NCBI GenBank assembly: GCA_009801015.1 | Contig: VHZZ01000087.1 | Span: forward strand, 301,647 to 323,799 | DNA from: Silene noctiflora | Taxonomy: Eukaryota; Streptophyta; Magnoliopsida; Caryophyllales; Caryophyllaceae | Direction of reading: 5' to 3' | Length of the DNA stretch: 22,153 nucleotides | Part shown: positions 1-11,405 of the stretch, piece after piece | How positions within the stretch are numbered: the stretch's first letter is position 1 | Layout of the letters: each line of letters begins with the position of its first letter | Notes under the pieces: generated by a model | The model's database searches: none | The model's input: only the letters and a program-made list of their open reading frames with translations | Told to the model about the DNA's origin: nothing | Made by a program: the position numbers and the translations under genes

Positions 1-683
1 TTTTTTTCAAGTAAGGCAAAACGGCATTACAATATGGCATCGTGCCTAATAATGATTTGATTTTACCGTCTTCTTCTGCCTCAACTAACACCGTGTTACC
101 TTCATCGTATTTTATTACTCCGTATAAGTTTGTATTTCACATATTACTTTTACAAATTTACAGTTTACCCTCAAATTTTGTAGATTATGCCATCCACTGT
201 TATCAGACAAGCACGGCTACCTCCCCTCTAAATTATTGTCCCCATTTTACTTCGGTGGTCAATGTCTCTAGATTTGTAGATATATTTGATACCGTTTTTA
301 TGTAGATTCATCAAATTAACTATTTTTATATCATTTCGGAAAAACAAATTAAATATTGTAATTTGTGCGAAAATTAGTTGAAACCAAGATTATTTGACCA
401 CCAAAATCAAATAGACATATACCGGATGAAACTCGTGGAGGCGGTATTAGGTAAAAGAAGTATTCTGAACAGAGCTCTTTCACTTTCATTCCGATATGCT
501 AGGCGTCAACACGGTTGAAACCAATGCTAAGGCCTTCTTCGTTTGACAAGCGGTTGAGAACTTGAAAAGCCGACTTAAAAAGGATTTACGTTCAAATCCA
601 ATCACACTGTACAAGATCAAAAACAGAACGGTAACAGTTATTTACCCAACTGATGAGATGTATGGAAGAATTTACATTTGAGT
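1..683. other. 3' flank of VAD1, no gene recognised
   Basis: The proximal part should hold the VAD1 3' UTR on the minus strand. No polyadenylation site could be fixed. A short plus-strand open frame at 42-305 has no recognisable motif and is AT-biased, so it is not called. The only notable item is the 443-463 block that recurs exactly in VAD1 intron 12. Confidence 0.5.
443..463. repeat. 21-nt exact direct repeat, copy 1 (partner at 3263-3283)
   Basis: The run beginning GGTATTAGGTAAAAGAAGTA is shared letter for letter with 3263-3283, in the same orientation. The flanks of the two copies are unrelated. The nature of the repeat is unknown. Confidence 0.8.
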
Positions 684-3600
684 TCATCTTTGCTGCTTGA
701 TTAATAGACGATCTAGGTCCTTTAGTTGTGCTTCCAGCAAAACGTGTTCATGCCTCATTCTTTCAAGCTGGGCCTCAACCATAAGCATCTCGTCCTTAAG
801 CAGGTGAACCCGTTTATCCATCCAAGCCATAGCTTCGGCTGCTCTTTGGCCACTCCCGTATCCCACGGAAGTCAAGTGGTCTGCTCGAGGAATTACCTGA
901 ACTTGTGGTGGTCTACTTAATAGCACAATTATACTGAGCTGCAGTGAGATGGTAAATTGTCAGATGAAGGAAAGTAGACTTTTTAATCGTGGTCGCCCTC
1001 ATCAAACCACCTTTAAAACCCCTAAGCACTTGATCAGTTAATGGAGAGTTGATCTAGCGTTAACCGAGAGTCTCAGGTCCGAGACTCCTGAGAATACAGC
1101 CATGTTACTAAAACTTGAGAGAGAGGTATCACCTTGTGGTCCCACCCCAACTCGAACTCGGACTAAACAAGATGATTTATCCCCAAAAAAGAAAGTAAAG
1201 AGAAACCGCCTTGAAAGAGCAAGAGAGGAACAGGGTTGCTAGTCTAGTCTACACCTTGGGATACATTTGGCCAGTCCTAACTCCTAAATAAACCAAACTT
1301 ATGAAGTTCTAATGCCCATGATGAGAATTTGTGAATCTCAACAAAAGATTTATCAAGTACACAAGTATATTGCACTGGATATCATTGTCCAATTTTATTA
1401 AGCACAAAATCGACCAAGTATAAAAGTCAAGACTGTGGAAAAACTGAACGCTGCATCAAAATTTCACAATGAGATAGTAAAGGCATACCTGCATCAAAAG
1501 GAGGATGACCACGAATGTTATCACCAAAAGTTGTTTAAGGTTGGCCCGATTTTTCAAAACTGAACTGAAATTTGTTGGAAATGCTTTCTTTGTAGAAGTG
1601 ATTGAAGTAGCATGAACTATACTTCCTCCAACAGGTTTCCCACTTTGTTTATGATTGCTCGTCTTGTTCATTTCAGTATCAGTTTTAATCTCACGTTCAC
1701 TATTGACGTGACATCCTTCCACATGATCTCTATTTACTTCAGTGTTCTGCTTATCTATCTGATCACCACCCTCAATTATGTTACCTTAAGCATCCACATG
1801 AAAAGAAATTATCATTGAACACAATCATGCATATTATCTCAGAAATCATGCTAAATTCTGAGCATTTAAGTGGTGGTGCTGGGTGTTCATCGGAAACCGA
1901 TGGTTGGCATAGTACCTTCTGTTTTCTCAATATTGTTCTGCTTTAAGAGTTCATGCGCCTGCAAGAAAATAAACATGAATTTTCACTGTCAGACTCTGGG
2001 GAACTACAAAGTAAAGGTGAGGTGCATGACATAATGAGAGATAAATTACAAGGTTTATCCACGTTGCATAAGTTTCCCGACATTCTTCCATGGTTGATTG
2101 CTCTATCTTGCCTGTGTAAAATAGCCGAAAAAATAAACTATGAAGCAAAAATCAACAGCAGAGTCATAGAAAGTTTGCAGCAAAAGAGAAACATGAGAAC
2201 ATTATTAGCAAATATACGCAAAGAGAGCAATGTGATGGCAAAAACAAAGGCCAGAAAAACAAAAGACACAACTGGAGACGTATTATCTCACAAGTTTTCA
2301 TATAGAAATGAACTAAAAAATTGAAAATTTTATAACACTTCTTTATTTAATGCTAGGAGTTCAAATCACAGAGAAAAATAGCTGACGAACATAGTAACAT
2401 ACCTTTCCAAATTGTTTTCTTAGAAAAAGCCACACTCACATATACTTGCAAGATACAACTTTCTGGCTCATTATCATCTTTCTGCACATCCCAAATTCCC
2501 TGGCAGGCCATTTTAGAAAAGGTTGCGTGTTAAATAGAAAGATATTCCACAACAGATAGAAGCTAGTTCCCTACACATCCTTGTCTTATACATTTATACG
2601 TATGGGATAGGAAATGGTGACCACCGATGACACAAAACATCATCTCTTCAAAACTCATCATTCATTCATTTTTCTCAACTGTCGTCGATTTATTACAACT
2701 CTATCTCAAGCCCTCTTATATAGTTACATACCTGTGTTCTGAACAAGTAGAATACTCTAGAGCTTATGAACTAGTATGTTACTCAAAGTCTTCACAAGCG
2801 TCATCATGTCAGGATAGGAGATGAATAAAGATGAAGACAACTTAGTAATTTAGAGCATTAACATGTCTGTGCCAAGCATGATAGAAATTTTAAGTCATCC
2901 TAGGTAAAAGGCTGTCCCATCAGCATTGGTTATAAAGCTCACAAAGCGAGACATTCTGAGATCTGATGTCAAATGGAAAAAAAACTCGTATTTATAAGCA
3001 TTAACATAACAGATCAAAAATGTTGACTGAAGTTTGAGAACAGAGATAATACACACATAATCACAGAGTCTCAATAGTCAACGGTATAAGTGAGAAAGTC
3101 ACTTTTTATGACTAAAGTTTGCAAGCTCGTAAATCATGAAAAGGACGACCTACCAGAATAAACTCGGTTTCAGAAAAGAAGATTTACCTCAACAGTGAAG
3201 TAATCCGCGTAAGGCACATCACTCACTTCTTGTGACGTCTCAATAACCATATGGCTGCCAAAGGTATTAGGTAAAAGAAGTATAAAATTGTGCCCTATAT
3301 GAACAACAGTTGATTTGAAAAAAGGCGGATTATTCAGTTTTTGTATCATTGAGCAAATTCCAATCTAACTAGTGACCACATACATCAATAGAAATAATTT
3401 TGCAACCCCAATAGATAAAAGTTTTAATTGGAAGTGGAAAAAAAAGAGGGTGCTGACGAACCTGATCTTGTATACCTGATATTTCTGGGTCTCCTTACAA
3501 CCACCACATTTTGCACCTTGTTATAACAGACAAAAGGTCAATAACCAAGATGGAAACACCATATTAGATGAGATACACTGGGAAAACAAATGGCAGTACA

Positions 3601-6600
3601 AGAAGAAACATACCAAGATATACTTTAATTGGATGCTGGAAAGACTTTTCACGAACATATCCAATTTTTTCACTAGGTTTCCATGAAGTGCACTTAAAAT
3701 CTGAGCACCAAAACCGAGAAAATGAACATCACCTGCAGTCAGCTTATAATAACCCTTTGCTTGGATGGAGGGATTTGGAGAGAAAGGGAGGGGAAGAAAA
3801 AGGGAACATAATAAACTGTGAAAATAATCACCAAAATGAATATTACAGTGGAAATTCACATAACTGGTGCAGAAAAATATTTTATTTTGTTTGGAAACAA
3901 TTGTTTTTAGGTAATTAACGTGAAAAATACTCCAGTTCAGTTCTCATGCTTCAGGTCACCACAGGAACTAAAAAGGAATTAGCTCAAACATCACAACACC
4001 AAAGTGAAAATAATAACTTAAATAAGGTGGCTTTTGGTTCCCAAGAAGATATGAGGTTGACATCAGGAATCAAATAAATCAAACTTGCATATAATTGGAT
4101 CCAATCAAGTTTTTAAATTATCGTATTCAAAAAGTTCATGTGTTTAAGATCGTATATATACAAATCATTAATTAAAATATGTTGATAATCAAAATATAAT
4201 TAATTGAGTAATGAGTATTATGGCTTAACAAATGAAACCTTAATGTCACAACTCACTTCTCTGTGTATATATTCATATGTTCACCAACTATAATTAATTC
4301 TTAATCAACTTTTTGACAAATTAGATATTTCAGCCCGAAAAAAAATTAGTCATGATATTTCAGCGAAAAGGGAACATTCGAACATGGTAGTTATGAAATT
4401 TACAGTGCAGGCAAATAGATATTCTAGTATAAATGGTAAATACACTGCACATAAAGAATATCCATAAATATTAAAAATCAGCCATGAAATTTTTCCAGCA
4501 ATTTCATTACAACAACAACAATCTCCCCGTACCCAAAGACTCCACCCCCCATGGCATAGTATACGGGTTCGATATTACAGATTTACAGCTCTGCTTTTAG
4601 GTCAGAGAGGCTGATTCAAATGACCCAAAATGAAACTTGTGTCAAAAATAGCATCAACTAAATGATAACTTCATGATCGAAAAGAAAAGTTTCACAAACA
4701 AGATGAAGCAAACTACAGAGCGACTTTTCTAGTCTCAATAATATGATAATTTTCAGTATTAATTTTCTAACGATGGTAATTCAAGACATATATTTTCAGG
4801 AAAAAATAAGCAAAAAATTTCAAGCCAAATATTTATTTTTAAATGCGATTTTTTGGTAAATTAATCTTTTTTCCTATATTTAATATATGTAGAGTATTTG
4901 ATACCTAGGGGTTGGGGCTTGAAATGAGCCATTCCCACCTGCCTCCTTGGCTATCAAAATCCCACACCCCAACTGAGACCGAGATAGTAAAAAAGTACCA
5001 CATCATAAATTTGGGGTTCACTACCTCTATCTCCACACACTTTATGGTAGGATTCAACAAAACCAGCTGCATCATCAGAGAAGAAATGATTGTAGAACTG
5101 CTCTACGTTTATCTGCAAATTAAAAAATAAAGTAAACACCGCGGTCATGAAGCAACTTTATGAAATGAAAAATAAAATAAAAAAACATTACCGGAAACTT
5201 GGATTCTCCAACCTTGGTGTAGCATTTCGGTACTGCACATAAAGAAGGTAGCGGCGTGAATTAAAAAAAGGACCATGACGTGCAACAAAAAGGCAATTGA
5301 ATATTCAATAGGAAAATTTTGTAGCCATGAAAGCATAAGATTTGTTATAATAACAAAGGCTGTAGGCCACTAAGCGAAATTTGATCGAAGAGTAACTTTC
5401 ACTACTTATTTAGCCTCAATTATCTAATTAATGAACTTTAAAATTCTTGATCCCTCCAATGCACAACCTTTTTCTCCTAATTGGCAGAGCATATGCTCAA
5501 AATTATTTTACAAGGCAAAACCTTATGGATGAATAAGACAAGGGATTACTTTCAGAGGGGCCTCTTGTGTCCTGGTTCCAGCTGGCAGACTGCGAAAACG
5601 GAGATTGTCCGGCAACAAAAACAGCATCTTGTTTCTCTTCCACTATATCAAGAACTTCCAGAGAAGTTTCCCTAAAATCATCATCAACACGATTTGGAGA
5701 AGACAGGGCATCGATTGAACTAGACACCTCCAAGTTTCTGAGACGGATCAAACAACTAAATAATCGTCAAAATGAAAGATAAACAATAGTATGTTAAGAA
5801 CTCTTCTGTTACTTACCTCTCATCAGAATCACAGTCACTAATTCGGGAATCGGAGCTGTTGCTGTTTTCAACAGTACTAACTCTATTCAACTGAGAACTG
5901 ATCTCAGATTTAGAATCCTACACAACCGTAGCAAAGACAAAAGTGTTAAAGCCAAAATGCGACATAAAAACATGTTCTTCACGTATATGAAGTATTAATG
6001 TACAACAGTAAAATAATAATAATATCCTTAACCACATTCATCCAAAGGATATTACCCTAATAGCTACTTGTGATTTACACGAGACAGATAGATATATGCT
6101 CCCAAACATGCAATTATCTACAGTACACACACATAGTCAATATATTTGAGTCCAGATAGAAAGTGATTATCTTACATCAAAACAGGATAAAAAACAGGAG
6201 GGGAAATAGCAGCACATAATTAGTTCAAAAAGAAAACTGCAAACCCAGTCCACCAAGATTAGAATAGTCCCTCCCAATTCGGAACATCTGAGCCTCGTGT
6301 TCTTCATAAAATTATTATTAAATTGTATAGCTCGCTACTACGCAAAGTTGAAATTCATTATCCATCATCAGCTAAATTAAGGAGCAAAAATAACCCGTGA
6401 TTTCCTAGCTAGCCTTTTTCTCCGAAAGATAGTAAACTAATTCAGATATGCAAATGGTTACTGCAAGTACTATCCAACAGCCTCTCTCATCTTCGTAAGA
6501 CAATTTTGGCTCGCATGATCCCTTGTACACACAAATTAAGCAAATAAAAATAAAAAGAGTCATAATATATATGCCTTTAAAGTCCCTCAAACCCGAAGAA

Positions 6601-9600
6601 CGGGTGTGAGATTTGTCTATCTTTTTCTATTTTGACTCACTATTGCAGCCTTTTCCCTTCAGTAAAGCATATCTCCTAAGAATGAGAAGAAGCATAGCAC
6701 ACCCTTGTCGTTGCAAAGCCATACTACATGGTTGTTATGATAGCACCTAAAGAGCAACAAGGCCCAAAAACAGTTTCCAACTTTCTACCATAGAGCTAAG
6801 GGCTCAATATGTCCGCCCTCTTACGGCAGCACCTCGCCATAGGCATAGGCAAGGAGTTTGAGGTACTAGAGTAATGATTTTGCTGTTGTTGGAGTCTTAG
6901 ACTACCAAAGATTGTTTCTACTAAGCCTTACTTCATAACTAAAAGTTTTTTCAAACATGAAATATGCTACAGAGTCAGAAAGACTGAAAGTAGCTCACAA
7001 GTACTTCTGTTCCATTTGATTGTATAATGTATACGTTTTTCAAAATATAGCGGGGGATTTTGAAAAACGTACACAATCAAATGGAACAGAGGAAGTATAA
7101 CTGTATAACTTAGGTAATATCCTCGAGGCATTGAATTTTACAATCCCAAATTATAATGTACAATGCAACAACCCAAAGTTATCAATAAAACAAAACCTGG
7201 TTAAAGTTTCACAAGGAAGACATTCAAGGAAGGTTTAACTTTATAATAGAAAAGTAGAAATAGTGAAAGGATATAAAGTATAAACATCATCGTCCCCAAA
7301 TTTTATCTTATCATAAGATATGAAATGTTTCGTCTTTCCTTCTGATAACAATGTCATTCCTCAGTCTGTCTAGTCTTCTTACTCATTCTCAAGTCAAACG
7401 TACTAGGAAAAAGACACTCTTACTTTTGTATCCCTTCTTCTATAAACATATATGACTATCTTCTCAAGAACCTTAGAATCATTTGACAATTGGATAAGCT
7501 ATAGAAGCCCGAAGTTTGCATTTTCTAAAAAAAATATAAAGTGAAAGATATTTACCTGCTGATCTAATAACCCTTCAGGGCCATTACCATTCTGTAACCA
7601 TCCATCAACAATGAGATTGAAAGCTTCATCACGGGACAAGAAAGAAGTGAAAAAGTGCTGTCATATACAATAAAAAAAAAAAAGGAATAAATCAACATCG
7701 AAAACATGTTCATTCACCAACTTTCAATAGGCCTACAGCTTGAATGTTTTATGCCTTTATATAATATAAATGGTGTCACTTACCTTTTTACCAGCAGCAA
7801 CAATTTCTATTGCATTAGGAAAGATCCCCGCAGTTTTTGCTCTTTGTACCGACGTTACATCTTGAAATGGGATAATTTTCTGAAGTCAAATAATGGTGCA
7901 AGCACAATAAATCTAAAACCTCAGTTCACAGCTGACTAACCCCAGCAAACTAACGAAGGACTATCTCAATAACCACCATGTGCTCTTGTTAGTTGGTGCA
8001 AAAGTGGATCTCTTACTTACGTTTCAAAGTATGTAAAGCCTAAGCATAGAAATAGTTTGAGGAAATCTTTAAAACTTTTATGTGATAAGAACCAATTATA
8101 AACATATGTCGCTACTCACTGGAAGAAAAAGTATTTAGTTTTTCCCGTTAGTCAGAGAGAACTAACAATGAGGAGAAACATACTGACAAACAGCACAATC
8201 TGTTTATTATACTCAGATATGGAGTTTGAATATGCTACCTTTAATTCAAATCCAAAAATGTTGGAATAAAAGCATATGTTCTTTCCAAACACATACATAT
8301 GACCCTGCAACAATACAACACAAATAACTCATAAGGATCATTTGAATATTTATTTCACAAGAGCCAGTGTGTTCAAATTACAACAAGGCATATATTTCAA
8401 CCTCGTAACTAAGAACTTACTTGAAGAAGAATATTTTCTTGAGCGGCACAATTAAAGTCCTGCACAAGAACCTGTTGGAGAAACAAGGTATTATAAACAA
8501 ATTCTAATTAGCTTCAGCATCTTGCTGAGCTCCATTCAGTCTTCAAGGACTTTACATGCCCGGAATTAAATATGCAATTAAGAATTCATAACAAAGAGTC
8601 AACATTGTGACACTACACAAGAAAACACAACATTACCCCCACTCCTCGAAGCCTCCTGCCACGGAGTGGGCAAGGAGGGTTGGTTACTCGGATGTATATA
8701 GCTCTACTCATGTGTACACAGAGACTGTTTACCAGATGACCCATGATTATAAAAAAAAATGTATACAGTGCATCAAATGATTAGGAGTATTACTTTGGAA
8801 AAAAAAAAAAAAAACAAGCAAATTTAGAGAGCCCTTTAGCTTTATCAGTTTATTTATAATAATCTTGAATAAATTAATAGTCAGTCTATGACTATAGTCT
8901 AGCAAACTGAATGTGTTATAAGAGCTAAATTTACAAAAATGAAAAAAAAAAAAAAAAGAACTCACTTATTTGTTCATGTACGAACCAACTATGCTCATTC
9001 AGTAACAGACCTATAAGATTTACTCCGATATGCCGCAATAAGTGGTCCGAGTATCTGACTCACTCATGCAAAATTTTAGCAAATTAATGGTAGTGCCTAG
9101 CAAAAACTTGATCAAAGATAGCAACAAAAACCATAGGTGAACATCAATATAAAACTCATACAACCTGTTATGTTTTTCTCAAAATAAATCTTCGTATGCA
9201 AGATTCTGGCATAAATGGACTTGTAAGGAGTTTTTCGAGAAATAAAGTCTTGAGATGCCTACAACTCTACAAGTTACTTGTCCTTTAGCTTCTATTTCTA
9301 CAATTCTAAGTGATTTCAACTATTGTTACTTCAAATTTATAAGATCCATAAATAAATAACTTCAACTGAATCCACGCAATATTGGTCAGAGTTAAAATGA
9401 ATCTCACCTATCTCCAGATAATAAAATTTTACAAATACGGAGAGATTTGGGCTAATATCATATCCAAAGTAAGCCAATGAAACGATTACAATAGCACTGG
9501 ACGGTGAAAACTTACTTCGTCAGAAGGTAGACGAAACAACTGTCGATACTCCTCACTCTTCAGCAAAGTCGATGCCTGCATACAATCACAGTACAACAAG

Positions 9601-10821
9601 AGGTCAGATATAGATTTCAATCACATAAACTCAGCTCATAAGTAAAACAAAAGTTACGTCATCAACCTTTTTACACATTCATAATTCGATGAATTGGAAG
9701 AAAGTGACGGACAGACAAAAATTTCTGGAGCTCCAAACATAAATTACAGTCACATGACAAGCTCAAATTAAAATAGTTTAATAGAATGAAAACTAAACAG
9801 TAACACGATCAAACATTGAACTCACACAAGAGTTCAGGGAATGGGAAGAAACGAAAGAAAAGTTACCGCAATACCGGATTTTCTAGAAGCACATGACGGA
9901 TGTACACCAAGTTTTCAGAGGTCAAACGTAAATTACATTGACATAAACAAGCTCAAATCAAAGGAATAACAAAATAACAGTATCATGACTAAACTTTAAA
10001 CTCACAGAGTTCAAGGAATGGGAGGACATCAAAGAAAATGTACCAGAAATCTGAGTTTCAGAAAGGAAGTGACGGATATACAACAGGTGCTTTTAGCCTT
10101 TTAGAGGTCAAACAAAAATTACACTCAGACAGAGGTCGCGGAATAGGAGGAAACTGAAGAGTGTTTACCAGAATTCGGAGATTTGAAAGAAATTGACGGA
10201 TATGCAACGATCAAACATAGATTACAATCACATAAACAAGCTCGAATAAAAAAATAATGAAAACTGACAGTAGCATGATCAAACTTCAAAATCGCACAGA
10301 ATTCGCAGAATTGGGAATTGGAAGCAAGTATTCAAGTAATGAAAATTAAAGGATAATCGAGTTTCAGGAAGAAACTGACGGATAATCAACAGATTTAGGA
10401 GGTCAAACATACATTACAATCACATAAACAAGCTCAAAATCAACAAAAATTAATTAAAAACTAGCATTGACATGATCAAACTTGAAAAACACACAGAAAT
10501 CGCGAAATCGGAAGCAATTAAAGATCATTACCGGAAAACCGATGTTACTGAAAGAAATTGACGCATGTAAAACAGATTTTCAAAGATCAAACATACATTA
10601 CAAATTACATTCACATGAACAAGCTCAAATAAACATTGGATAAATAATACTCCAAAACTAATAGTGATACGATCAAACTTCAAAATCGCAGATAATTAGC
10701 GGAAATGAAAGAAAGTAACGAAAATTACTGGAAAATCGGAGTTGCTGAAGCGGTTGGAGTGGTGGTTGGAGGAAGAGTCGGCGGTGGAGTGTGGCGGAGG
10801 AGAAAGAAAGGAAGCATCCAT
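684..10821 (-). CDS. VAD1: VAD1-like GRAM and VASt domain membrane protein, 18 exons, complete
   Basis: Exons in transcription order: 10821-10729, 9575-9516, 8471-8421, 8304-8239, 7879-7784, 7657-7556, 5917-5817, 5737-5550, 5232-5192, 5112-5025, 3700-3614, 3516-3462, 3254-3188, 2499-2403, 2111-2050, 1958-1916, 1784-1489, 938-684. They sum to 1848 nt (615 aa plus stop). All introns are GT-AG and every junction keeps frame. The start is ATG 10821, giving a Ser/Pro/His-rich leader (MDASFLSPPPHS). Residues about 32-145 form a GRAM domain (ASTLLKSEEYRQLFRLPSDE, then GHMYVFGKNICFYSNIFG). Residues 157-252 are Ser/Asp-rich linker. Residues about 253-425 form a VASt domain, a StAR-like sterol-binding fold (PKCYTKVGESKFP, HPIKVYLGAK, EQSTMEECRETYATWI). 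A hydrophobic helix spans about 516-539, and a charged Leu/Glu/Arg-rich coiled coil lies at about 560-612. This order and length match plant VAD1, a GRAM protein that limits defence-linked cell death and is related to yeast Lam and animal Aster sterol carriers. The membrane placement is inferred. The short exons 11 and 16 are the least certain. Confidence 0.9.
3263..3283. repeat. 21-nt exact direct repeat, copy 2, in the acceptor tract of VAD1 intron 12
   Basis: This is an exact copy of 443-463. On the minus strand it forms the pyrimidine-rich part just before the acceptor of the exon 3254-3188, so here it may serve as the polypyrimidine tract. Confidence 0.8.
3701..5024. other. VAD1 intron 10, AT-rich, with a SINE remnant
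   Basis: This 1324-bp intron separates two VASt-coding exons. It is AT-rich at 4080-4330 and 4740-4890. Apart from the SINE-like block at 4508-4626, no structured element was recognised. Confidence 0.6.
4508..4626 (-). mobile_element. Degraded TS-type (tRNA-derived) SINE, 3' part
   Basis: Read on the plus strand it begins with an ACAACAACAACA tract. It continues with CCCCGTACCCAAAGACTCC, GGGTTCGAT and finally GAGAGGCTGATTCAAATGAC. This is the inverted form of plant TS-type SINEs, whose minus-strand 3' end is a (TTG)n tail. It lies in the sense orientation of VAD1. The copy is old and diverged, and the 5' (tRNA-like) end was not found. Confidence 0.5.
5918..7555. other. VAD1 intron 6, longest intron of the gene
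   Basis: This 1638-bp intron separates the GRAM-coding exons from the linker exons. It holds the foldback MITE at 7002-7097. A stretch at about 6790-6870 is richer in C and G and vaguely SINE-like, but is too unclear to call. The rest is AT-rich without visible structure. Confidence 0.6.
7002..7097. mobile_element. 96-bp foldback MITE, Stowaway-like
   Basis: The left arm 7002-7046 (TACTTCTGTTCCATTTGATT...) and the right arm 7057-7097 are inverted copies. They differ by small indels and few substitutions around a 10-base loop ATAGCGGGGG. The ends read TACTTC and GAAGTA with a TA at each edge, as expected for Stowaway (Tc1/mariner-type) insertions. The element is non-autonomous and lies inside VAD1 intron 6, where its RNA would fold into a long hairpin. 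Confidence 0.75.
8472..9515. other. VAD1 intron 2, with a SINE remnant and A-tracts
   Basis: This 1044-bp intron contains a SINE-like block at 8629-8745. It also has three runs of A on the plus strand (about 8750, 8801 and 8942), which are T-runs in the transcript. The remainder is AT-rich and unremarkable. Confidence 0.6.
8629..8745 (-). mobile_element. TS-type SINE remnant, inverted on the plus strand
   Basis: In plus-strand order it shows CAACATTACCCCCACTCC, CCTGCCACGGAGTGGGCAAG, GGATGTATATAGC and GAGACTGTTTACCAGATGAC. This is the same arrangement as common plant SINE tails of the kind ending in GAGAGGCTGTTTCC. It is clearer than the copy at 4508-4626 and has the same orientation. The exact ends are uncertain. 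Confidence 0.55.
9600..10760. repeat. Degenerate tandem array, about seven units of about 180 bp, filling VAD1 intron 1
   Basis: A block like GGTCAAACATACATTACAAT followed by CACATAAACAAGCTC recurs near 9601, 9733, 9920, 10106, 10209, 10401 and 10588. TGACGG-type landmarks sit near 9706, 9894, 10069, 10191, 10376 and 10558, mostly 175-188 apart with one shorter unit of about 122. A second conserved block (CATGATCAAACTTCAAAA) recurs between them. The last unit runs into the coding end of exon 1 and its donor, so earlier units carry diverged copies of that junction. Confidence 0.8.
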
Positions 10822-11040
10822 GGTTTGCGAAGAAGGCGCGATTCTCGAGGGACTCGCTAACGCGGCCGCCATTGTTGGCGATGGGAGAGATGTGTTCCGA
10901 GTTCTGAGAAGTGACAGAGACGAAGAAGGTAGTCTGACTTCGACTTGGTTAGCAGCAAGTCAGCAACGGTTTTGGACGTTAACTAATTCAACCAAGGAAC
11001 CCGATTAATTCTTTACGTTTTCTTTATTTCGTGTTTCAAT

Positions 11041-11405
11041 CATTTCCGTATGTTTTCAATTTTACCATGTACAAATCGATAATCTTTCCCAAGTGTAAGT
11101 TGTTGTTTTTCGGTTTTTGTGTTGAAGCATGTTCTTTCTCATATCATTAGTCTTTGTGTCAAAAGCAAACGTAAAGAATTGATCAGGATGGCATATCCGA
11201 GAATTTTAACGGGGAGTTTCAGACATTTTCATGGGTTTTCAATTCTAACATGAACAAGTCGGTAATCTTTTCCACGTGTAAGTAGTTTCTTCAGTTTCTA
11301 AGTTAAAGCACGTCTTTCTCATATCATTGGTTTTTGTGCTGAAAGTAAACGCAAAGAATTGATCATAACGGACAGCACTATGATAAATTGATAGCATATC
11401 CGAGA
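11041..11405. repeat. Direct duplication, period about 180 bp, upstream of VAD1
   Basis: Copy 1 is about 11041-11196 and copy 2 about 11224-11405. Shared blocks are TTTTCAATT.TA.CATG, TCTTTCTCATATCATT (11133 and 11313), AAAGAATTGATCA (11173 and 11353) and GCATATCCGAGA. Copy 2 carries about 27 extra bases before the last block. The copies differ at many sites, so the event is not recent. Confidence 0.75.
11273..11278. promoter_or_regulatory. G-box CACGTG upstream of VAD1
   Basis: A palindromic CACGTG sits about 455 bp upstream of the VAD1 ATG. It is in copy 2 of the duplication only; copy 1 has CAAGTG at the equivalent place. G-boxes are bound by plant bHLH and bZIP factors, but function here is inferred from the motif alone. 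Confidence 0.35.

Noticed and set aside
42-305. 87-codon plus-strand open frame in the VAD1 3' flank
   Set aside because: It has no recognisable domain and AT-driven composition. No splice or promoter context supports it.
1060-1095. Small hairpins with GAGTCTC/GAGACTC in VAD1 intron 17
   Set aside because: The stems are only 6-7 bp, with no terminator-like or RNA-gene context in a plant intron.
3521-3859. 112-codon minus-strand open frame with hydrophobic stretches
   Set aside because: It crosses the real VASt-coding exon 3700-3614 in a different frame. The true exon is fixed by GT-AG sites and by DFKCTSWKP...HPIKVYLG.
6790-6870. GC-richer patch with CCTCGCCATAGGCATAGGC in VAD1 intron 6
   Set aside because: It is slightly similar to the SINE centre at 8660, but too short and diverged to call.
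10742-11008. 88-codon plus-strand open frame
   Set aside because: It is antisense to VAD1 exon 1, whose coding sense is supported by splicing into a GRAM domain. The open frame reflects the GC-richer exon.
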